Assembly: GCA_022241605.1 (NCBI GenBank)
Contig: JAKOMQ010000010.1
Location: forward strand, 1 to 64,000
Length of the DNA: 64,000 bases
Reading direction: 5' to 3'
From: Aquimonas sp.
GTDB taxonomy: Bacteria; Pseudomonadota; Gammaproteobacteria; Xanthomonadales; Xanthomonadaceae
This document shows, one piece after another, positions 36,293 to 47,640 of the stretch (positions are counted from its first letter, which is position 1; every line of letters begins with the position of its first letter). A program made the position numbers and the translations under genes. The notes under the pieces were generated by a model. That model had not been told where the DNA came from, made no database searches, and saw only the letters and a program-made list of their open reading frames with translations.

Positions 36293-37741
36293 TCAAGCCT
36301 CAGGGTCGACGCCTGGCCGGCGACGCGCCTGCGTGAACAGGCTCCAGCCCTGGCGGCTCAGGGCGCGCTGAGCGGTCAGGCTGATATCGCCTGTCACCAC
36401 CAGGCTGCGCTGCGGGTGGTCCCACAGCCCCGGCTGTTCGAACCAGCGTGCGGCGCCCTCCGTCCAGCTCAGCAGGTCCACCGGCAGCGCGAATATCCGC
36501 TCGCCGTCCGCGCTGTCGTAGGCCAACAGGGCGCCGACACCGGCGAGGCGGCCGCCGGAAGCCCGCGCGCCGAGATGATCCACCAGCAGCTGCAGGGTGT
36601 TGACGACGAACCGGGCCTCGACTTCGTTGCCGGCCATCAGCGCGAATTCGAGAACATGCTCCGCGCCCGCGGACGGATCAAGCTGCCCCAGCAGGTCGAC
36701 CAGGCGGGTCTGCAGGCTTGGCGAGAGCCGGCTGAACTGCAGGAGGTCGTAGCGCAAATCCTCGCCGGGCACGAATCGCATCAGGCGCTCGCTGTTGCGC
36801 GCGCGCAGGTCTTCCGGCGGCAGTTCAAGCACCAGCCGGTTGATGTCGGTGGCGGTGGAAAGCACGGCGCCGCTGATCGGGTCGAGCAGCCCGAGGGTCT
36901 GATCGATGCCGAGACGCCCGGCGGTGGCGGCCCAGGCGAGGCGATCCAGACGCTCGCGGATCAGTGGATTGCCGGTGTAGGGATCGACCCCAAGGCGCGC
37001 GCTGAGCTCGCGACGGGCCCGGCCATAGCCGGCCTCGCTGCGGGCGAGCCGCACGACTTCGTCGCCGACGTCGCCGAACCAGTTGTCCTCGGTGTCGCCG
37101 CGCGGCACGCGCGCCGCGGTCATCGGGGCGTCCGCGCCTGCGAACGGCGAGCCTTCATGGCTGATCCGCTGGTCGGCGCGTGCGCTGAGCCGCCGGGCGC
37201 GCTCGCCGACCCGGCCGATGCGCTCGCTGAAGTAGCGGAACACCCCCTGCGGCAGTCCGATCACCGCCTCGCCGGGGCGCTGCGCCACCGCGGCAACCGC
37301 GCGCAGCGGCGCCATCGCGGCATCGGCGCCGGAGCGCAGCAGGGCCGCGCTGACCGACTCCGCGTGCAGGGCCTCCAGCGCAGTCATCTCGTCGATGCGT
37401 TGTTCCAGCATGTCGAGCCCCTGCGCCAGCAGCACGCCGTGCGCCGTCTCGATCTTGAACTGGTACAGGAAGCCATGCGCCTGCGCTTCCGGCTGCACCC
37501 GGAAGCCCGGGCCCGCCAGAAGGGCCGGTGGCGCCAGCTCCGCCGCCCGCAGCCTCGGCTCGGCTTCGATATCCGGCAGTGCGCCGGTGGTCGGCTTGCT
37601 GATGGCGGGGCTTGGCTCGGGCGCCAGAAAGGGATCCCGGAATCCCTGGTCCGCAGCGGCCAGCACGCCGGCGCAGCAGGCCCCGATCAAAGCGGCTGCC
37701 AGGCGGTTCCGGCGCCTCCACGGGGCGGAGCGATCATTCAC
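36293..37741 (-). CDS. Exported protein of unknown function
   Basis: I do not recognise this 482-residue protein. It starts at GTG 37741 with a signal-like segment (RRRNRLAAALIGACCAGVLA); IGAC is a possible but poor lipobox. A Pro-rich linker is followed by an Ala/Arg-rich helical body (about 80-330) and a C-terminal part with FALMAGNEVEARFVVNTLQL. The segment LGVDPYTGNPLIRERLDRLAW is the most conserved-looking. It ends convergently with the FHA gene and starts seven bases before the tdh stop on the same strand, so co-transcription with tdh is possible. Confidence 0.6.
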   Translation of the reverse strand: MNDRSAPWRRRNRLAAALIGACCAGVLAAADQGFRDPFLAPEPSPAISKPTTGALPDIEAEPRLRAAELAPPALLAGPGFRVQPEAQAHGFLYQFKIETAHGVLLAQGLDMLEQRIDEMTALEALHAESVSAALLRSGADAAMAPLRAVAAVAQRPGEAVIGLPQGVFRYFSERIGRVGERARRLSARADQRISHEGSPFAGADAPMTAARVPRGDTEDNWFGDVGDEVVRLARSEAGYGRARRELSARLGVDPYTGNPLIRERLDRLAWAATAGRLGIDQTLGLLDPISGAVLSTATDINRLVLELPPEDLRARNSERLMRFVPGEDLRYDLLQFSRLSPSLQTRLVDLLGQLDPSAGAEHVLEFALMAGNEVEARFVVNTLQLLVDHLGARASGGRLAGVGALLAYDSADGERIFALPVDLLSWTEGAARWFEQPGLWDHPQRSLVVTGDISLTAQRALSRQGWSLFTQARRRPGVDPEA

Positions 37742-37747
37742 CGTGGC

Positions 37748-38782
37748 CTAGCTCCAGCTGCAGACGACTTTGCCGCAGTTGCCAGCCTCCATCAGGTCGA
37801 ATCCGCGCTGGAAATCGTCGATGTGGATCTGGTGGGTGAGGACCTTCTGCAGCGGGAAGCCGCTCAGCACCATCTGCGTCATCTTGTACCAGGTCTCGTA
37901 CATCTTGCGGCCGTAGATGCCCTGCACCGTAAGGCCCTTGAAGATGATGCGGTCCCAGTCGATGCCGGCGCCCTTGGGCAGGATGCCGAGCAGGGCGATC
38001 TTGCCGCCGTGGTACATGCAGTCGAGCATGTCGTTGAAGGCATGCGCGTTGCCGCTCATCTCAAGGCCGACGTCGAAGCCTTCCATGTGCAGATCCGACA
38101 TGACTTCCTTCAGCGAAGTCTTCGCCACGTTCACCACCCGAGTGGCGCCCATGTCGGCAGCCAGCTTCAGGCGGAAGTCGTTGACGTCGGTCACCACCAC
38201 ATTGCGCGCGCCGATGTGCTTGCAGATGCCGGCGGCGATGATGCCGATCGGGCCGGCGCCGGTGATCAGCACGTCTTCGCCGATCACATCGAACTCCAGC
38301 GCACAGTGCGCGGCGTTGCCGTAGGGGTCGAAGAAAGCCGCCAGCTCGCTGGGAATCTGGTCGTGGATCGGCCACAGGTTGGACGCCGGCACCGCGATGT
38401 ACTCGGCAAAGGCGCCATGGCGATTGACGCCAATGCCCACCGTGTACGGGCACAGGTGCTGGCGGCCGGCGCGGCAGTTGCGGCAGACGCCGCAGACGAT
38501 GTGGCCCTCGGCCGAGACGCGCTGGCCGACCGTGTAGCCGGTCACCGCGCTGCCCAGCTCGGCGATGCGGCCGACGAACTCGTGGCCGATGACCAGGCCC
38601 GGCTTGATGGTGCGCTGGCTCCACTCGTCCCATTTGTAGATGTGCAGGTCGGTGCCGCAGATCGCGGTCTTCTCCAGCTTGACCAGCACCTCGTTGGGGC
38701 CGATCTGCGGCATCGGGACTTCCTCCATCCAGATGCCCTTGCCGGCTTCGCGCTTGACCAGGGCCTTCATCATCATCGACAT
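37748..38782 (-). CDS. tdh: L-threonine 3-dehydrogenase
   Basis: A 344-residue zinc- and NAD-dependent medium-chain dehydrogenase that oxidises threonine to 2-amino-3-ketobutyrate. The catalytic zinc site has Cys and His in ICGTDLHIY and GHEFVG. The structural zinc site is [15 protein letters not shown] and the NAD loop is [16 protein letters not shown] 38782 is nine bases after GAGAGG; three more ATG codons follow immediately, so the exact start could be up to four codons later. kbl is not adjacent. Confidence 0.96.
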   Translation of the reverse strand: MSMMMKALVKREAGKGIWMEEVPMPQIGPNEVLVKLEKTAICGTDLHIYKWDEWSQRTIKPGLVIGHEFVGRIAELGSAVTGYTVGQRVSAEGHIVCGVCRNCRAGRQHLCPYTVGIGVNRHGAFAEYIAVPASNLWPIHDQIPSELAAFFDPYGNAAHCALEFDVIGEDVLITGAGPIGIIAAGICKHIGARNVVVTDVNDFRLKLAADMGATRVVNVAKTSLKEVMSDLHMEGFDVGLEMSGNAHAFNDMLDCMYHGGKIALLGILPKGAGIDWDRIIFKGLTVQGIYGRKMYETWYKMTQMVLSGFPLQKVLTHQIHIDDFQRGFDLMEAGNCGKVVCSWS

Positions 38783-38896
38783 CGGAGCAGTCCTCTCAGG
38801 ACGGGGCATCGTGGCTGCGAAGTATAGATTCCACGCGCCGACCTGCCGCGGGCGGCTATGCTGCGCGTTCAGCAAACACATCCCCTACGGCGGCGA

Positions 38897-40156
38897 ATGG
38901 ATCTGCAAACCTGGCTGGAGCGCCTGCTTCAGCTGCACCCCAAGGACATCGAACTCGGCCTCGACCGGGTCCGCCCGGTCGCGGAGACGCTGGGTGTGTT
39001 GCGCCCGGCGCGTCGGGTGGTCACCGTGGCGGGCACCAATGGCAAGGGCTCGACCGTGGCCATGCTGGAGTCGGCCGCAGTGGCCGCCGGCTGGAAGGTC
39101 GGCGCCTACACCTCGCCGCATCTGCAGCGCTACAACGAGCGTGTGCGGGTGCAGGGCGTCGAGGCCAGCGATGCCGAGCTGGTCGAGGCCTTCGAGGCGG
39201 TCGACGCCGCGCGCGGCGAGGTTCCGCTGACCTATTTCGAGTTCGGCACGCTGGCGGCGCTGTGGCTGTTCCGCCGCACGCGGCTGGACCTGGTGGTGCT
39301 CGAGGTCGGCATGGGCGGGCGGCTGGATGCGGTCAACCTCGTCGATGCCGATATCGCCATCCTCACCACGGTCGATCTGGATCACCAGCACTGGCTGGGG
39401 CCGGACCGCGAGGCCATCGGCCGTGAGAAGGCCGGGATCTTCCGCCCCGGTCGGCCGGCCTTGATCGGCGAGCGCGAGCCTCCGGCCAGCGTGCTTGAGT
39501 TCGCCGCCGGGCTCGGTGCGCGTCTGGAGCGCCGTGGCTTCCACTTCGACCTGCGCGACCGCGGCGCCCGTCTGCGCTATCACGACGTGCAGGGTGAGCT
39601 GGAAATGCCGAGGCCGCTGCTGGCGGCGCCGGCCCAGCTCGACAATGCTGCGGTGGCGGTGCGCGCCCTGCGCCTGCTGCGCATGCCGGCTGCGGCGATT
39701 GCCCGCGGGGTGGCTTCTGCCGCACCCGCCGGCCGTCTGCAGCGCCTGCCGGGCGTTCCGGAGGTGGTGCTCGATGTCGCCCACAACCCGCAGGCGACGG
39801 CGCAGCTCGCGGCATGGCTGGATATCCAGGGTGGCAGCACGCGAGCGGTGTTCGCCGCGCTCGCCGACAAGGACGTTCAGGGCATCGCGAGCGAGCTCGA
39901 AGGACGCATCGCAGGCTGGCACCTTGCAGGATTGGACGGCCCGCGCGGGCAGAGCTGCGAGGCCTTGGCCGAACGGGTGCGCGCGGCACTGCCCGACGCC
40001 GTGCCCAGCCTGCATGCGGACGTGCCGTCTGCGCTGGAGGCTGCCCTGTCGGCGGCTGCGGAAACCGGGCAGCGGGTGCTGGTGTTCGGCTCCTTCCAGA
40101 CCGTGGGTGCTGCATTGGCCGTGCTCGGCCGGATCGGTCGCGTGCTCGGCCCGTGA
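38897..40156 (+). CDS. folC: Bifunctional dihydrofolate synthase/folylpolyglutamate synthase
   Basis: A 419-residue Mur-ligase-type enzyme that adds glutamate to dihydropteroate and folates. The P-loop TVAGTNGKGSTVAMLES, TSPHLQRYNERVRV and the metal-binding EVGMGGRLDAVN motif are all present, as is the C-terminal LDVAHNPQA motif. ATG 38897 begins the family sequence MDLQTWLERLLQLHPK. Its stop overlaps the GTG of the CorA-type gene (GTGA). Confidence 0.95.
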   Translation: MDLQTWLERLLQLHPKDIELGLDRVRPVAETLGVLRPARRVVTVAGTNGKGSTVAMLESAAVAAGWKVGAYTSPHLQRYNERVRVQGVEASDAELVEAFEAVDAARGEVPLTYFEFGTLAALWLFRRTRLDLVVLEVGMGGRLDAVNLVDADIAILTTVDLDHQHWLGPDREAIGREKAGIFRPGRPALIGEREPPASVLEFAAGLGARLERRGFHFDLRDRGARLRYHDVQGELEMPRPLLAAPAQLDNAAVAVRALRLLRMPAAAIARGVASAAPAGRLQRLPGVPEVVLDVAHNPQATAQLAAWLDIQGGSTRAVFAALADKDVQGIASELEGRIAGWHLAGLDGPRGQSCEALAERVRAALPDAVPSLHADVPSALEAALSAAAETGQRVLVFGSFQTVGAALAVLGRIGRVLGP

Positions 40157-41118
40157 TCGTCAACTGCATCCACTACCGCGCTGACGGCCAGCACGGCCCG
40201 ATCGACTTCACTGAAGTGCCGGCTGCGCTGCAGTCGGAGGACGGTTTCATCTGGGTGGGCCTGGTCGAACCGGACGAGGCCCTGATGCGCGAGATGCAGC
40301 GTGCTTTCTGCCTCCACGAGCTGGCTATCGAGGACGCCCACAAGGCACACCAGCGGCCCAAGGCCGAGCTCTACGAGGATGTTCTGTTCATCGCGGTCCA
40401 CACCGCCCACCTCGCCCATGAGAAGGTCAGTTTTGGCGAGACCCACGCGTTCCTCGGCCGGCGCTTCCTGGTCACTGTCCGCCACGCCAGCGAGGTGTCC
40501 TACGCCGCCGCCCGCGCCCGCTGCGAGCGCGAACCCGCGCGGCTGGCCAATGGGCCCAGCTTTGGCCTGTATGCGGTGCTGGACCAGATCGTCGACCAGT
40601 ACTTCCCGGTGGTGGACGGCTTCCGTGAGGCGCTGGAAGAGCTCGAACAGGAAATCTTCAGTGAGGACTACCGGCGCGACACCATCCGCCGGCTCTACCA
40701 GCTCAAGCACGAGTTGAGCCGTTTGCGGCTGGCGGTGGCGCCGCTGCAGGATCTGCTGTCGCCATTGGTCCGGCTGTACCCGGAGCTGATCCATCCGCAG
40801 ACCCGGCTGTATTACCGCGACGTGCTGGATCACGCGCGCCGCATCGATGCCTCCACTGACACCCTGCGCGAAATGCTGACCGCAGCGATGAGCGTCAACC
40901 TTGCGCTGGTGACGATGGCCCAGGGTGAGGTGGTCAAGCGCCTGGCCGGCTGGGCCGCGCTGCTGGCGGTGCCCACCTTGATCACCGGCTGGTACGGGAT
41001 GAACTTCGAGTCGATGCCGGAGCTGGCGACGCGCTTCGGCTATCCCGGCGTCATGGGCCTGACCCTCGTGGCCTGCCTGCTGTTGTACCGCCGGCTCAAG
41101 CGGGCACGCTGGCTGTGA
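40153..41118 (+). CDS. corA: CorA-type magnesium/divalent metal transporter
   Basis: A 321-residue protein with a large cytoplasmic domain rich in acidic helices and two C-terminal membrane helices. The selectivity motif Gly-Met-Asn is present in TGWYGMNFESMPEL near residue 280. Such proteins form pentameric channels for magnesium, cobalt or zinc; the substrate cannot be told from sequence. GTG 40153 is coupled to folC. Subgroup assignment (CorA or ZntB) is uncertain. Confidence 0.85.
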   Translation: MIVNCIHYRADGQHGPIDFTEVPAALQSEDGFIWVGLVEPDEALMREMQRAFCLHELAIEDAHKAHQRPKAELYEDVLFIAVHTAHLAHEKVSFGETHAFLGRRFLVTVRHASEVSYAAARARCEREPARLANGPSFGLYAVLDQIVDQYFPVVDGFREALEELEQEIFSEDYRRDTIRRLYQLKHELSRLRLAVAPLQDLLSPLVRLYPELIHPQTRLYYRDVLDHARRIDASTDTLREMLTAAMSVNLALVTMAQGEVVKRLAGWAALLAVPTLITGWYGMNFESMPELATRFGYPGVMGLTLVACLLLYRRLKRARWL

Positions 41119-41247
41119 TGCCCTGCCCGTGGGCCTCGCATGCTCCTGAAGCGCCGGCAACCGCCGCCATGCACTTGCCGGGGGCGGCGTGTATCATGCG
41201 CCCCCGCCTCAAACATCCATCCATCCGTATACAAGGATAGACCGCCG

Positions 41248-42453
<1,206 letters not shown>

Positions 42454-42480
42454 TCCCTGGCCGTCCGCTGCATGGCCAAC

Positions 42481-42505
42481 GGGGCGCCTACGGGCGCCCC
42501 GTTGC
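42481..42505 (+). terminator. Terminator after metK
   Basis: GGGGCGCC-TACG-GGCGCCCC is a perfect eight-pair stem 28 bases after the metK stop, followed by GTTGCGTTGG, a weak T tract. The remaining 220 bases to the dnaG stop contain nothing I can name. Confidence 0.6.
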
Positions 42506-42723
42506 GTTGGGGTGGGCTGTCCTGCCGCCTGCCCGATGCCGCGGCCGCGCCATCCACCACGCCAGTGAAGTCATTGGTACTTGGCGGACAATAGCTGCGA
42601 GCCGATTCGTGTGGCTGGCAAGGCGTGACGACGAGTCATGGCAGCGCCATGGCGAGGAGGAGGAGCGCTGGCAGCCTTGCCGAGGGCGCCGCAGATACGT
42701 TCGCTCAAGTGCGAATTACTACA

Positions 42724-44463
42724 CTAGACCCCGCGCCGCTCAGCCTTCAGCTGCGGCAGCAGGCGCAGTTCGTCCTTTTCCTCGGCGCTGAGCTGCGCAA
42801 GCCCGACCTCGCGCGCCTTGGACTGCAGCTCGCGCTCGCGCTGCTCCAGCGCCAGCAGTTCAAGACCACGCACGGCACCGTCGAAGTCCGCCGCCCAGCC
42901 CTCAGGCGGGGCGATCATCTCGGCCACCGCGAGTTTGGTCAGGGCCGGCAGATCCTCGTTGTCGCTGTAGCTTTCCAGAAGCGCACCGGTGCTCACGTCC
43001 GGGCGCGTACGGCAGCGCTCCAGCAGGTCCAGTAGCAGGGGCACGCCGGGCTGGTCCAGCCAGGCAAACACGTAGGGCGGCTCAATCCGCTGGGCCAAGG
43101 CGGGCTGCTGCAGCAGCAGCTCGATGGCAATCCGCACCAGCGAGCGGCGCGCATTGCGCGGGCGCGCCGCCTGCGGCGTCGGCGCTGTCCGCGCCATGTC
43201 CGCGCGGGCTGCAAGGCCGGTCAATTCGGCCAGCTTCTGCCGCATCAGATCGCGGAAAGCACCGTCGGGCATCTGCTCGATCATCGGCCGCGCGCGCTCG
43301 GCCAGCCGCGCGCGGCCGTCCAGGCTGTCCATGCGGATGTCGCGGCCGAGCTCCTGAAAGAAGAAGTCCGACAGCGGCATGGCCTGCTGGAGGCGACGGT
43401 CGAAGCCCTCGGCGCCCTCGCTGCGCACCACGGTGTCCGGGTCCTCGCCCTCGGGCAGGAACAGGAACCAGGCCTGACGCCCGTCCTTCAGCCGCGGGAG
43501 AGTGGATTCCAGCGCCTTCCAGGCGGCCCCACGGCCGGCGCGGTCGCCGTCGAAGCAGAAGTAGACGTCGCCCGAATTGCGGAACAGCAGTTCGGCGTGG
43601 TCCGGCGTGGTCGCGGTGCCCAGCGTGGCGACGGCCTGGGTGACGCCGAACTGGAACAGGCTGATCACGTCCATGTAGCCCTCGACCACGATCAGCCGCG
43701 GAATGCGCGAATGTGTCTGCCGCACCTGCCACAGGCCGTACAGCTCGCGGCCCTTGCGGAACAGCGGGGTCTCCGGCGAGTTCAGGTACTTGGGGCTGTC
43801 GTCGGCGGAGAGCACGCGGCCGCCGAAGGCGATAACCCGGCCGCGGCGGTCGTGGATCGGGAAGATCAGGCGGTCGCGGAACTTGTCGTAGGTGCGGCCG
43901 GCGTCGTTCTTCGACAGCAGGCCGACCTTGTCGAGCAGGCCGCGCTGGCGCTCATCGGTGCCCAGCGCGGACAGCAGGCCATCCCAGCCGGCTGGCGCGT
44001 GCCCCAGTTCGAATCGAGCCTGGATAGCCGCGTCCACTCCGCGCTTCTGCAGGTAGGCCCTGGCGTTCGCTGACGTCTTCAGCTGCTCGCGGAAGAAGGC
44101 GTTGGCTGCACCCGTGGCGGCATACAGCGGGCCAAAATCGTCCTCGCGGCCACGCATGGGCTTGTTCTCGCGCGGCACCTCCATGCCGGCACGCTTGGCC
44201 AGCTCATCGACCGCGTCGAGAAACTCCAGCCGGTCGTACTCCATCAGGAACTTGATGGCGGTGCCATGGGCGCCGCAGCCGAAGCAGTGATAGAACTGCT
44301 TGGTCGGGCTGACCGTGAAGGAAGGGCTGCGCTCGTCGTGGAAGGGGCAGCATGCCGTGTATTCGCGGCCGGCACGCTTGAGCTTCACGCGCGCGTCGAT
44401 CAGCTCGACGATATCCGTGCGTGCCAGCAGGCTGTCGATGAAGCTGTCGGGAATGCGGGCCAT
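42724..44463 (-). CDS. dnaG: DNA primase
   Basis: The 579-residue replicative primase. The N-terminal zinc-binding domain has CCPFHDERSPSF and YHCFGCGAHG. The TOPRIM catalytic core includes VVEGYMDVISLFQFG and CFDGDRAGRGAAWKAL, and the C-terminal helicase-binding domain is complete. ATG 44463 begins MARIPDSFIDSLL, typical of the family. The frame is open further upstream but runs antisense through dedD. It is not in the rpsU-dnaG-rpoD arrangement here. Confidence 0.96.
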   Translation of the reverse strand: MARIPDSFIDSLLARTDIVELIDARVKLKRAGREYTACCPFHDERSPSFTVSPTKQFYHCFGCGAHGTAIKFLMEYDRLEFLDAVDELAKRAGMEVPRENKPMRGREDDFGPLYAATGAANAFFREQLKTSANARAYLQKRGVDAAIQARFELGHAPAGWDGLLSALGTDERQRGLLDKVGLLSKNDAGRTYDKFRDRLIFPIHDRRGRVIAFGGRVLSADDSPKYLNSPETPLFRKGRELYGLWQVRQTHSRIPRLIVVEGYMDVISLFQFGVTQAVATLGTATTPDHAELLFRNSGDVYFCFDGDRAGRGAAWKALESTLPRLKDGRQAWFLFLPEGEDPDTVVRSEGAEGFDRRLQQAMPLSDFFFQELGRDIRMDSLDGRARLAERARPMIEQMPDGAFRDLMRQKLAELTGLAARADMARTAPTPQAARPRNARRSLVRIAIELLLQQPALAQRIEPPYVFAWLDQPGVPLLLDLLERCRTRPDVSTGALLESYSDNEDLPALTKLAVAEMIAPPEGWAADFDGAVRGLELLALEQRERELQSKAREVGLAQLSAEEKDELRLLPQLKAERRGV

Positions 44464-44493
44464 GGGCGCGCAAGTGTAGGGCAGGGGACGCTC

Positions 44494-44499
44494 TATACT
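44494..44499 (+). promoter_or_regulatory. Probable -10 box for dedD-cvpA-purF
   Basis: TATACT matches five of six consensus bases and lies 25 bases before ATG 44524, in the short divergent spacer with dnaG. A good -35 box is not visible. Confidence 0.35.
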
Positions 44500-44523
44500 C
44501 AGCGACGTCTTGTCTCGCGTCGG

Positions 44524-45531
44524 ATGTCCACCATGGATGCAGCCCTCAAGCAGCGCCTGATTGGCGCCACCGTGCTGGTGGCGCTGGCCGTGATCTTTTT
44601 GCCGATGCTTGTGAGCGGCCCGGAGGCCGAGCGTGAGGCCGCCACCGAGCAGCTCAGCCTCGATCTTCCGGGACGTCCGGATCGCGCGCTGGAGACCCGT
44701 GAGCTGCCGGTGCTGCCGACGCCGGCCCCGCTGCCTGCGCCCGGCGAGGGCCCGGAGGTGCTGGCCACTGTCGATACCGCAGCCGAGCAGCGCTTCGACG
44801 CGCTCAGCGGCGAGCCGGTGGGCACCACTGTGGCTGATGCCGCCCCAGCGCCAGCTGTCAGCCCTGCGCCCGGCGCGCCTGCAGCGGCCGCGCCCAGCGT
44901 GCCCGCTGCTGCTTCGCCGCCGGTCGCTGCGGCTCCGGCGCCCGTGCCTGCAGCGGCTCCGGCGCCGTCCCGTCCCGTTGAACCGGCCGCGCCTCTGCCG
45001 GCGGCCACCGCTGGCGGCCAGTTCGCGGTGAACGTGGGCAGCTATGCCAATGCCGCCAATGCCGAAAACCTGCTGCGTCGGCTGCGCGCCGCCAGCATCG
45101 CGGCCTACAGCGAGCCGGCCACCCATCAGGGCCGTGCCGTGCAGCGCGTGCGGCTTGGGCCGTTCGCCCAGCGCACCGAGGCCGAGCGCGCGCGCCAGGC
45201 GGCGTTGGCCATCCAGCGCGATCTGCCGACCAGCATCATCAGCCTCGACGCAGCGCCCGCGGCCACCCCCGCGGCGCGGCCCAGCGCAGCGGCCAACGCT
45301 GGCTTTGCGGTTCAGATCGGTGCCCTGCGCAGCGAGCGTGACGCCCTGGCCCTGCGCGATCGCGCCCGCGGCGCCGGCTTTGTTGCGTTCGTCGAGCAGG
45401 TCAACTCCGATTCCGGCCTGCTCTGGCGCGTGCGCGTGGGGCCGGAGCTTGACCGCAGCAGCGCCGAGCGCCGTCGCGGCGAGCTGCGCAGCGCGCTCGG
45501 CGTGGAAGGTCTGGTCGTCAGCCATCCCTGA
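44524..45531 (+). CDS. dedD: SPOR-domain protein (DedD-like)
   Basis: A 335-residue cell-division-associated protein. A membrane helix at about 12-32 (LIGATVLVALAVIFLPMLV) is followed by a long Pro/Ala-rich periplasmic linker. Two SPOR domains, which bind denuded septal glycans, start at about 165 (QFAVNVGSYANAANAENLLR) and about 262 (GFAVQIGALRSERDALAL). DedD normally has one SPOR; two is less usual. ATG 44533 is an alternative start. The order dedD-cvpA-purF is conserved in gammaproteobacteria. Confidence 0.85.
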   Translation: MSTMDAALKQRLIGATVLVALAVIFLPMLVSGPEAEREAATEQLSLDLPGRPDRALETRELPVLPTPAPLPAPGEGPEVLATVDTAAEQRFDALSGEPVGTTVADAAPAPAVSPAPGAPAAAAPSVPAAASPPVAAAPAPVPAAAPAPSRPVEPAAPLPAATAGGQFAVNVGSYANAANAENLLRRLRAASIAAYSEPATHQGRAVQRVRLGPFAQRTEAERARQAALAIQRDLPTSIISLDAAPAATPAARPSAAANAGFAVQIGALRSERDALALRDRARGAGFVAFVEQVNSDSGLLWRVRVGPELDRSSAERRRGELRSALGVEGLVVSHP

Positions 45532-45554
45532 TCCACGCAAGCCCTCCCGCCTAC

Positions 45555-46118
45555 ATGCTCGGCTGGCCTGACATCGCCCTGCTCGCCATCCTCGGGCTGT
45601 CGACCGTGGTCGGCCTGTGGCGGGGCTTCATTGTCGAGGTGATGTCGCTGGCGGTGTGGGTGGCCGCCTTCTGGCTGGCGTTCGCCTATGGCGACGCCGC
45701 CGCCCTGCTGTTTGAAGGCGTCGTCGAGGCGCCCTCCGCCCGGATGCTGCTCGGCTACGCGCTGTTGTTCGCCCTGGCGCTGGCGGTCGGCGGGCTCGCC
45801 ACCTGGCTGATGGGCAAGCTTGTGCGCTCGACCGGCCTGTCCGGTACCGATCGCCTGCTGGGCCTGGTGTTCGGCGCGGCCCGAGGCTATGCGCTGGGCG
45901 TGGTGGCGGTGCTGCTGGCCGGTTTCACCGCGCTGCCGGGCGACCCCTGGTGGGAGCAGTCGCGGGTGATTCCGGCTTTCCAGAGTGGGGCGGAGTGGAT
46001 GCGCAGCCGTCTGCCGGCCGCCGTCGCCGAGCAGGTCAACTTTTCGCCCGTGATCGAACTGGCGCTGCCGCCGGCTTCGGCGCCGGTGAATGCGCAAGCG
46101 CCCGGCGACCGGCGATAA
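45555..46118 (+). CDS. cvpA: CvpA family membrane protein
   Basis: A 187-residue inner-membrane protein with four to five predicted helices ([40 protein letters not shown]). It matches the colicin V production protein family, also linked to envelope stress tolerance. It sits 24 bases after dedD and 50 bases before purF, the usual neighbours. Confidence 0.9.
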   Translation: MLGWPDIALLAILGLSTVVGLWRGFIVEVMSLAVWVAAFWLAFAYGDAAALLFEGVVEAPSARMLLGYALLFALALAVGGLATWLMGKLVRSTGLSGTDRLLGLVFGAARGYALGVVAVLLAGFTALPGDPWWEQSRVIPAFQSGAEWMRSRLPAAVAEQVNFSPVIELALPPASAPVNAQAPGDRR

Positions 46119-46167
46119 TGCGGGGCTGCGCGCCCGTCGGCGCGCCCCGCTCCCGAAGGACAGCACC

Positions 46168-47637
46168 ATGTGCGGAATCATCGGCATCGTCGGCACCAGC
46201 CCGGTCGCGCCGGCCCTGTATGACGGCCTGACCGTGCTCCAGCACCGCGGCCAGGACGCCGCCGGCATCGCCACCGCCGATGGACTGCGCCTGCGCATGC
46301 ACAAGGGCAACGGTCTGGTGAAGGATGTCTTCGACGAGCCGCAGATGCTCCTTCTGTCCGGGCGCATCGGTATCGGCCACTGTCGTTACCCCACCGCCGG
46401 CTCCGAGGGTTCCGACGAAGCCCAGCCCTTCTATGTCAATTCGCCCTACGGCATCGCGCTGGCCCACAACGGCAACCTGACCAACACCGAAGCCCTGCGC
46501 GGGGCGGTGTTCGAGAGCGACCGGCGCCACGTCAACACCGACTCCGACTCCGAGGTGCTGCTCAACGTGTTCGCCCACGAGCTGGCCGAGCAGGGCGCGC
46601 TCGGGCCGGAGTCGGTGATCCGTGCGGTCGGCAGCGTGCACGCGCGCTGCCGCGGCGGCTATGCGGTGGTTGGCCTGGTGCTGGGCCTGGGTCTGGTCGC
46701 CTTCCGTGACCCGCACGGCATCCGTCCGCTGGTGCTGGGGCGCCGCGACACCGCCGAAGGCATCGAGTACGCGGTAGCGTCGGAAAGCGTGGCGCTGGAT
46801 ATCCTCGGCTTTGCCCGGGTGCGCGACGTGCGCCCCGGCGAGTGCCTGGTGATCACCGCGCGCGGCGAGCTGCACGCCGAGATCTGCGCTCCGCCGGCCG
46901 AGCACTCGCCGTGCATCTTCGAGTTCGTCTACTTCGCGCGGCCCGACTCGATGATGGACGATGTCTCGGTGCACAAGGCGCGCATGCGCATGGGCATGAA
47001 GCTGGGCGAGAAGATCCTGCGGCTGCGCCCGGATCACGACATCGACACCGTGATCCCGATCCCCGACACCTCGCGCACCTCGGCGCTGGAGCTGGCCAAC
47101 GTGCTGGGCGTGAAGTACCGCGAGGGCTTCATCAAGAACCGCTACATCGGCCGCACCTTCATCATGCCGGGCCAGGGCCAGCGGGTGAAATCGGTGCGCC
47201 GCAAGCTGAATCCGATCCCGCTGGAGTTCAAGGACCGGGTGGTGCTGCTGGTGGACGACTCCATCGTCCGCGGCACCACCAGCCGGCAGATCATCCAGAT
47301 GGCCCGCGAGGCCGGCGCGCGCAAGGTCTATCTGGCCTCGGCCGCGCCACCGGTGCGCTATCCAAACATCTACGGCATCGACATGCCGGCGGCCGAAGAG
47401 CTGGTGGCGCACGGACGCAGCGACGTGGATGTTCAAGCGCAGCTGGGCTGCGATTGGTTGATCTACCAGGATCTGGCCGACCTCAAGGAAGCCGTCGGCG
47501 GTCCCAAGCAGCGTCTGACCACCTTCGATGCCTCCTGCTTCACGGGTGAGTACGTCACCGGGATCGATTCGGACTACTTCGAACGCATCCGCGCCCTGCG
47601 CTCGGACGACGCCAAGCGCCTGCGCCGGCAGGCCTGA
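46168..47637 (+). CDS. purF: Amidophosphoribosyltransferase
   Basis: This 489-residue enzyme catalyses the first committed step of purine synthesis. The glutaminase nucleophile is Cys2, exposed after methionine removal (MCGIIGIVG). [10 protein letters not shown] and HNGNLTN belong to the class II glutaminase domain. The PRPP-binding loop is [21 protein letters not shown] 46168 follows GAAGGA. The next gene starts three bases after its stop. Confidence 0.97.
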   Translation: MCGIIGIVGTSPVAPALYDGLTVLQHRGQDAAGIATADGLRLRMHKGNGLVKDVFDEPQMLLLSGRIGIGHCRYPTAGSEGSDEAQPFYVNSPYGIALAHNGNLTNTEALRGAVFESDRRHVNTDSDSEVLLNVFAHELAEQGALGPESVIRAVGSVHARCRGGYAVVGLVLGLGLVAFRDPHGIRPLVLGRRDTAEGIEYAVASESVALDILGFARVRDVRPGECLVITARGELHAEICAPPAEHSPCIFEFVYFARPDSMMDDVSVHKARMRMGMKLGEKILRLRPDHDIDTVIPIPDTSRTSALELANVLGVKYREGFIKNRYIGRTFIMPGQGQRVKSVRRKLNPIPLEFKDRVVLLVDDSIVRGTTSRQIIQMAREAGARKVYLASAAPPVRYPNIYGIDMPAAEELVAHGRSDVDVQAQLGCDWLIYQDLADLKEAVGGPKQRLTTFDASCFTGEYVTGIDSDYFERIRALRSDDAKRLRRQA

Positions 47638-47640
47638 GCC

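Noticed and set aside
36416..38827. Open frame of 803 codons on the plus strand
   Set aside because: It is antisense to tdh and the exported protein. tdh is unmistakable, and the frame has no family features.
41119..41247. SAM or SAH riboswitch before metK
   Set aside because: I found none of the conserved core elements in this 129-base leader.
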